A stretch of DNA of 64,000 bases from Ischnura elegans (Eukaryota; Arthropoda; Insecta; Odonata; Coenagrionidae), in assembly GCF_921293095.1 (NCBI RefSeq), contig NC_060259.1, positions 25,117,812 through 25,181,811 on the forward strand. Direction: 5' to 3'. Shown in pieces: positions 58,261 to 64,000 of the stretch (the stretch's first letter is position 1; each line of letters begins with the position of its first letter). Below the pieces are notes generated by a model. That model was not told the origin of the DNA. It worked only from the letters and a program-made list of their open reading frames with translations, and did no database searches. A program made the position numbers and the translations under genes.

Positions 58261-59016
58261 AAAATCACACTTTAAATTGACAGAAAGGCAAAGATTAATT
58301 TTTACTTGTGAATATGTTTTGATCTGTTGGATATTGCTGTAAGTAACGCTGTTTACACACAAAGCTATGTGCATGGGTGAATACCGATCATAAGGCCACT
58401 TTGCCTCTCCAATAGAAGTAAATCTTAGCAAGGTTCCTTATCGGAAACTATTCCAATAGGAAGAGAGGTGTTTTAGCTGCGCCTTTCTGTAGTATTAGGA
58501 ACAGTATTCTGGCATCATAGCCTGAACAGAAGTTACTGAAAATGCTTAGATGAAAAAGGTGCGCTGAAAGTGCAAAAACTGAAATTGAAAACTGTACAAC
58601 CAAAATGTGTGGATTATACAAGGTTTATTTGTATTTCACAACAGAACGCATTGTTATCACCGTTTGTAGGACTTCAGTCACACGAAAAGAATTACATTTT
58701 GCATCTTGCATTTTTTGACATAGTTGTTTATTATTATTTTTTTATGGATAAAGTATGTCTTTTAATAATAGTAGTTACAATAATATGCAGTAAAATTTTT
58801 AAATGATCGACATTGATGGATGCTCTGTAAAAATTGAATTTTTTGTTATATTTGTTTAATTATTTTTTTTATTAATTTATGGATATGCCATACATTACCA
58901 TATGCATGGAATTTTAAATTAGATTTAAAAAATGCCTTTAGACAATATACATTGACATAATATATGTATGGTAATAAAACATTCCATAATCAGTACATAT
59001 GATCTTCTTATGCTTA

Positions 59017-59179
59017 CCCTTACCGTCCACAGGGACATATATGTCTCAGGCTATATCTCAGAAACTATTAGAGATATCACCTTTACATAAATGTTTTTGG
59101 AATCTACACATCAATATCAGCCTAAAAATGTATTTTGTTATGCAATTTAATGGCTACAATCCGTATGGACCTTAAAGGG
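59017..59179 (+). mobile_element. piggyBac-type MITE
   Basis: The ~163-bp element begins CCCTTACCGTCCACAGGGAC and ends GGACCTTAAAGGG. TTAA follows the right end (59180-59183); the left flank reads TTA, one base short of TTAA. CCCTT ends with TTAA duplication are the piggyBac hallmark. Its left end matches the truncated copy at 55922. Confidence 0.7.
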
Positions 59180-59183
59180 TTAA

Positions 59184-62100
59184 GAAATATCTACTCGAGC
59201 ATTCTTAAGCTTTTGAGGTGGTGACAAACCCATCTTTAAGGGAAAGGGTAGGAATGTCATTCAAAATGGATCATTTTTACCTTATATGAATATTTCCGCT
59301 CAAGTGCCTTTTCTTTGACATATTTCTTATTAAAAAAATGATTCCATCATCTAAAATTTTCATCATTTATATGTAATGCAAATAAAGGTGTATGTACTCT
59401 CAGTATTTTCTGTGAGTTAAAGTTTTCATTTTGAGATACAGGAAACTGTTGAGAACAGTCTGCTCTTAATAACATGAGCATTCCAAAATCATAGCTAAGG
59501 TTTAAAGAAGCAATACTTCAGGGTAAAGGGCAAAATATGACCTGCTGAGCGAGTAAAAGAAAGATAGGATACAGAAGTAACAAAATATACCTTGAATTGT
59601 TCTTAACTACTGTGAATGAATAGCATCAACCAAGTTAGATTGTAGAACATTTATTAAGGATTATACAGCCAATTATTTTGACATATAAACATCTTAAGCC
59701 CATTGGTGTGGGTGAAACAGTTTACAAACAATAAATACAAAGTAGATAGCAATCTCCTCATGGAGAAATTTTATAATTCCATGAAATATACAAACTTTGA
59801 ACAGTGAAACACTTACATCTGCAACAGACATATATGTAATATCATTATGGTCTGTATAATCTGACCTTAAAAAGAGCACAGTAATCACATACACCATTGA
59901 TAAAAGGTTCATATTTCTCCAGTCTTGCAAATTAAAAGTTTTCTTACAATTTTCCATTCAGGTACCCTTTATGATATGGTATATAGGTACACTTAAAGGT
60001 GTTGCACTTGTTTGATCAAGATAATCCTTTACATTACAGCCTTACAGTATCCTCAAAAATAATTATGTAGGTACACTCACATAAATCATGCCAGTTCCAT
60101 CTCAACTGGAAGGATAACTCCCATTTAAAGAAACAGTTTACCATATATTGATGAATTTTTCACATTTTCAAAAAATGATAGATCTACATAATTCACAACG
60201 CCTGTCTGACAAGTTGAAGCTCTTAGTCACATTGTCATTTACTTGGCAAATAATATACTTTGGATGTTAATTAATAGCTCCTCATTTTTAAGCTCTGAGA
60301 AAGAATGGGAAATCTGTGTAATGTGTGCTCAAGGAGTTACTTTGATCTTGAAGGTGGTGTGCATTTCATCCGAGACATGTTGGAAATTCAATAAGTATTG
60401 ATGGAAAACCTTTAGTTGAAGAGTCAGCTGGCTCTTAAAAGATCAATTAAGACCACCCTCATGCGCTAATATCACCATGTTTAGAAGTCATCATTTAATA
60501 CATAGTACCATGAGTTCCGAGTATGCAAGTTAAAGTTTGTCCAGGAAAAGTTGTTAGCATTACAAAAGTAATTAGTTCATATGCTTCAATAAAAATATTT
60601 CAAAATTTTTTCACAGCATAAAAGTCAGACATTTTTGAGTTCCAAAGAAGTATTGAAGTAAGCTAATTAATTTATGCTACTTTCTAATTTTTTGTATCCA
60701 AAGTAATTTAATTTGTTTTCACAAGAGGAAATACTCATTAAGAAAATATTTTTTGATATTGAATTAGATATTAATGGACTTTTCCACTTGATAATAGTAT
60801 CATTCAAGTATCACTTTAAGTACAAAACAAAATAAATGGCACAGCCTGAGGAAGAAAGAATGCTCTCTTGGAGCAAGTCCATCATTATATACAAGCAGGG
60901 CTAGAAGTGAGACTACGTATATAATTATGCCATCTGGATTCTATATATTCCACCTAACAGATTACTGCTATCCCATACTTCTGATGCATCATTTCACATC
61001 ATGCACCAGTGAGCAGACTTCATTTCATGATCATTTGAAGATTTTTGAGGGCATAAATAAAATATAAAATATGGTCCCATAAGATTACATCAGAAACACT
61101 AATGATTACTTTTTGTAATATTGATCAACCTAATAAATAAAAGGTGACATTTCATATAGATGCTAAGTACCTTTCCTTCACATACATCTTGACCAAAACA
61201 GCATTAATTTCTATAATATCATTATTTCTTTTCTGAATCTATTACAGAGAAAGGAATGCTTAGTGACTTCAGCTAGGCAGGTACTCCTCTCCTTATCATG
61301 GATCAATTATGAATTGACCTAACCAAATGGAATTGAATGCAATAGCATTCGGGTATTCAACTAGACCTTTCTTTGTCAACATACTTTGTTTAGTGATTAA
61401 AAATGAAAATAACTGGATCAGCAGGCAATCAGATATCAATGACTATCATCATGATAGTTTACTCAAGCCAACTAAAGCAATCCAGGAACTTATACACTTA
61501 ATTCCCCCACTGTTGTAAAGTTATAGGGCTACTCAACTTAAGGAATATACACATAATAACTGAAAATAATTTGTACTTCCATAAAAACTATCAGACAACA
61601 TAATTCATAGTATTCGTAACAAAATAAACTACCTATACATTAACTTATGGAATATGAACACATGCAATATAAAATAATCCCTTTGCAGCAAGGAATATTT
61701 TTTTTGCATTGAATCAGATAATTTTACTTTAAAAATATTTATATGTATCTTTGATACATTGAAGACCCATCATATAATAATCTGGGATTCATGTTTATAT
61801 TCACTTGATATTAAAATAAAATAAAACTGGCAATGAAAGGAAGGACATTTTGCATGGTGGTCACTTGCAATGACCAGGAAATGTTTTGAGAGATAGTGCT
61901 TAATTATATCAGATCAATGAAATATAGAAACACCCAAAAAGATAGGTACCTATTGTTAAAGAAGTGGGGGGTGGGGGGTTTGTCTACAAAAGTAAGCATT
62001 CTCTCAGTCAAAAGCCACATCCTCATTGCCAGCAATCACAGTCTTTTAGCCTCCAGTTTTCATCAATATGATTAAACAAAGGCAGGGTACCCTATTTCAT

Positions 62101-62574
62101 GCATCTCAAAAATGTAGTAATAGCTTTTAAAATATATCCTTATCTTTCTCAACTACAGCACCAAAATAATGACACATTTCAGTCATGTATTTTAAAGCAT
62201 ATGTCAAATAGCTTCCAATCACATCGCAAAACTGCTTCTTTCTCATTTCAAATGTTCTTCCTAACCTATATTAAAAAAACATTCCTTGTTAATTTGCATG
62301 CTTTTGAAAGTTGAACATTAAATCTCACATCAAACATAGAACATATTCATTTTACAGAGTGATTGTGAACAACATATTGAAGGAATATTTTTGTATTTTG
62401 ACATAAACATCACATAGGTTGGACACAGTTTGATTCACAAACTACTAATTTCATTGCTATACCAGTGTCATAATCAGAGAAATGCATTTTCTTGTAAAAA
62501 GTGATAAGTTAGAATAGCTAGCATCATTTAAGAGCTGGCTTCTTTGGCATCATGTAATGAGATCCTTTTCCTGT
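59184..62574 (-). other. Possible long 3' UTR of a minus-strand gene
   Basis: No coding frame of note was seen. On the minus strand an AATAAA signal lies at 59654-59649, about 2.9 kb after the stop of the candidate terminal exon at 62575. The stretch from ~59.65 kb to 62.5 kb is free of the obvious mobile elements that fill the rest of the window, as a 3' UTR would be. The part left of 59.63 kb is ordinary non-coding DNA. Confidence 0.25.
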
Positions 62575-62656
62575 TCATGGGAGGCAAAGGAGATCAAGGG
62601 AGTCACTGATGTCCCCCCAGTCAACTGCAACTTTTTCATTTTCAGCTGGGCATATT
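62575..62656 (-). CDS. Candidate terminal coding exon, unknown protein
   Basis: On the minus strand an acceptor-like ATCATTTTTCAG ends at 62657. The following 82 bases are open in one frame to a TGA at 62577-62575. The peptide reads ENEKVAVDWGDISDSLDL then LCLP, and the codons follow a strong purine-first pattern (GAA AAT GAA AAA GTT GCA GTT GAC). A second frame is also open to 62550, so frame choice is an inference. I do not recognise the protein. The previous exon would lie beyond 63 kb or outside the window. Confidence 0.3.
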
Positions 62657-62659
62657 CTG

Positions 62660-64000
62660 AAAAATGATGTGTCAGGTAATGATTTTGAGGAGACATTATA
62701 TGTATGCATATTTAAATAGGACTACAAATTTTACTAAGTTTTTTACCCTTTTCAAAATTAATATCATTTGTACAGGGTTATTGTTGGAAATAGCCATAGA
62801 TTAGCTGGAGGCGTATGTTTATGAAGTCTCCTGTAAGTGCTCATAAAAGTTGGCAAAGTACAAAAATATTTTTAATATTTTTCAGAACTATACCAAAAAG
62901 ATTTAAAAATAGGTGAGAATAAATTCAGTGGCCGGTGTTTTTACTTTGTGTGGTAGGGATGTGATTTAAAAATTGAAATTATCATATTCTACATTATTGC
63001 ATTCAAACGGTACAAAATATAAGTCTATTCATACTATGGATCGTGAGTTAGAATGAAAATAAGGATTGCTCACAACCTTTGGTCCCAGCCAGTATTGCAA
63101 GAAGAGAAAAACTTGTCGTGTATAGACTAAGATTGGTTTATATTTTTAATTTTTGGCCTACAACATGGCTCATAGTTTCTGCACTGCATCTGTTTAGAAG
63201 GAGTTTTTCATGGGAAAATATTTCACTTGTATCAGTCTTGGATCACTCAGGGAAAGAAGACATTCGATGATACAAAAATTTTTAAGATCAGAAAAATATT
63301 TTGAAAAGCTTATTTACCTATGTCTAACTAGTCTTTTAACTTGGTGAAATGGTGATTAACATGACAAACCCATTTCTTTAGTGACACTAATTTGACTATT
63401 CTTGTCAATGGTGTTTTGATTGTATGATAACTGGGTGCTTAGGATGAAAGTTCAATGGAAACACATTCCCAAAAACACAAAGACAGTTTACAACAGAAAT
63501 TTTTTATGCTAGCTGCAATATTATCTTTGAAAAAATTGAGTGGTGATGGATTTCTTGATTTTTATTTTGTGACTCTTCAGAATATTCAATTCAACCACCT
63601 GCTAAGAAAATAGTCCTGGATGGAAAGTGTGACGATATAGTGCCAGAAGTGAGAATGAAGCATGAAAAGCATTTGCAGAAGATTGAATTGTTTATGTTTT
63701 AGTGCCCTTGTCAGTTTGGCAGTGAAGTGTGATGAATAGCAGAACGTGTGACCCTGTGAATACACCATGAGAGACATAATGGATATGAATTGCCTATTGA
63801 GGTATTCCAATCTTATATACACTCAATGCTAAAAAATCTTCAAATACATCACCAATCGACTGAAGTTAAAAAATTAGTTCACATTCAGTTTTACCAAAGA
63901 TAGTAGAAAGAAAGATCTTGAGAAAAATATCTGGATCATTCTCCCACAGAACAATCATCTATTTAGGATCAGTCAATCTGGGTTTCACATGTGGTGGCTC
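62660..64000. other. Non-coding DNA, probably intron
   Basis: No domain-bearing frame was seen. An acceptor-like TCATTCTCCCACAG ends near 63948 on plus, with 50 bases open in two frames to the window edge, too short to judge. Confidence 0.25.

Noticed and set aside
55922..59179. One autonomous 3.26-kb piggyBac element spanning both TTAA ends
   Set aside because: The left end matches the small MITE at 59017 better than a unique terminus, and Penelope sequence follows within 30 bases. Two separate MITE copies explain the data more simply, though a composite is not excluded.

Overview
The window looks like repeat-rich, A+T-rich nuclear DNA from an invertebrate animal, most likely an arthropod with a large genome. 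There is no bacterial-style gene packing, no CRISPR and no operon. No complete host gene can be read. The only long intact reading frames belong to one non-LTR retrotransposon. The arthropod assignment is an inference from the mix of elements (Tx1/L1-like LINE, tRNA-derived SINEs, Penelope-like elements, piggyBac and hAT-like MITEs) and from a TCAGT-type initiator; it is not proven.

Layout. 1-4.1 kb: intronic/intergenic DNA with a decayed SINE and a GC-rich island that may be an exon. 4.09-10.66 kb: a nested retroelement. A 14-bp target-site duplication brackets a palindromic cluster of tRNA-headed SINE units, and a full-length 5.86-kb LINE sits inside one of the tRNA heads, bracketed by its own 7-bp duplication. 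The LINE has two ORFs on the minus strand: ORF1 (RRM-like region plus CCHC knuckle) and ORF2 (APE endonuclease, reverse transcriptase, C-terminal CCHC), both without stops. 10.7-51.9 kb: no recognisable host gene, but many small mobile elements: hAT-like MITEs with 8-bp duplications (13.6, 27.7, 46.7 kb), a Tc1/mariner-like element (16.1 kb), a foldback MITE (18.9 kb), further SINE copies (39.7 and 41.7 kb) and several diverged pairwise repeats.

The most interesting signal is a set of short tandem or inverted units at 17.9-18.45, 24.0-24.3, 29.0, 32.4, 48.3 and 55.4 kb. They carry hammerhead-ribozyme-like cores (CUGANGA - stem II - GAAA - short palindromic stem III - NUH). At 24.0 kb the unit's left boundary coincides with the predicted self-cleavage position. 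This is the architecture of Penelope-like element termini and animal retrozymes. Real Penelope protein remnants (reverse transcriptase with YVDD, and a GIY-YIG domain) lie at 55.95-56.88 kb in opposite orientations, so a related enzymatic source was present in this genome.

51.9-64 kb: a candidate minus-strand promoter and first exon with a GTGAGT donor at ~51.9 kb, coinciding with an apparent change of strand composition (A-rich to the left, T-rich to the right). Beyond it lie the Penelope remnants, two divergent piggyBac transposase remnants (56.9-58.3 kb), a piggyBac-type MITE (59.0 kb) and a candidate minus-strand terminal exon with a long 3' UTR (62.66-59.63 kb). The host-gene calls are weak and rest on splice-site and codon-pattern inspection only.
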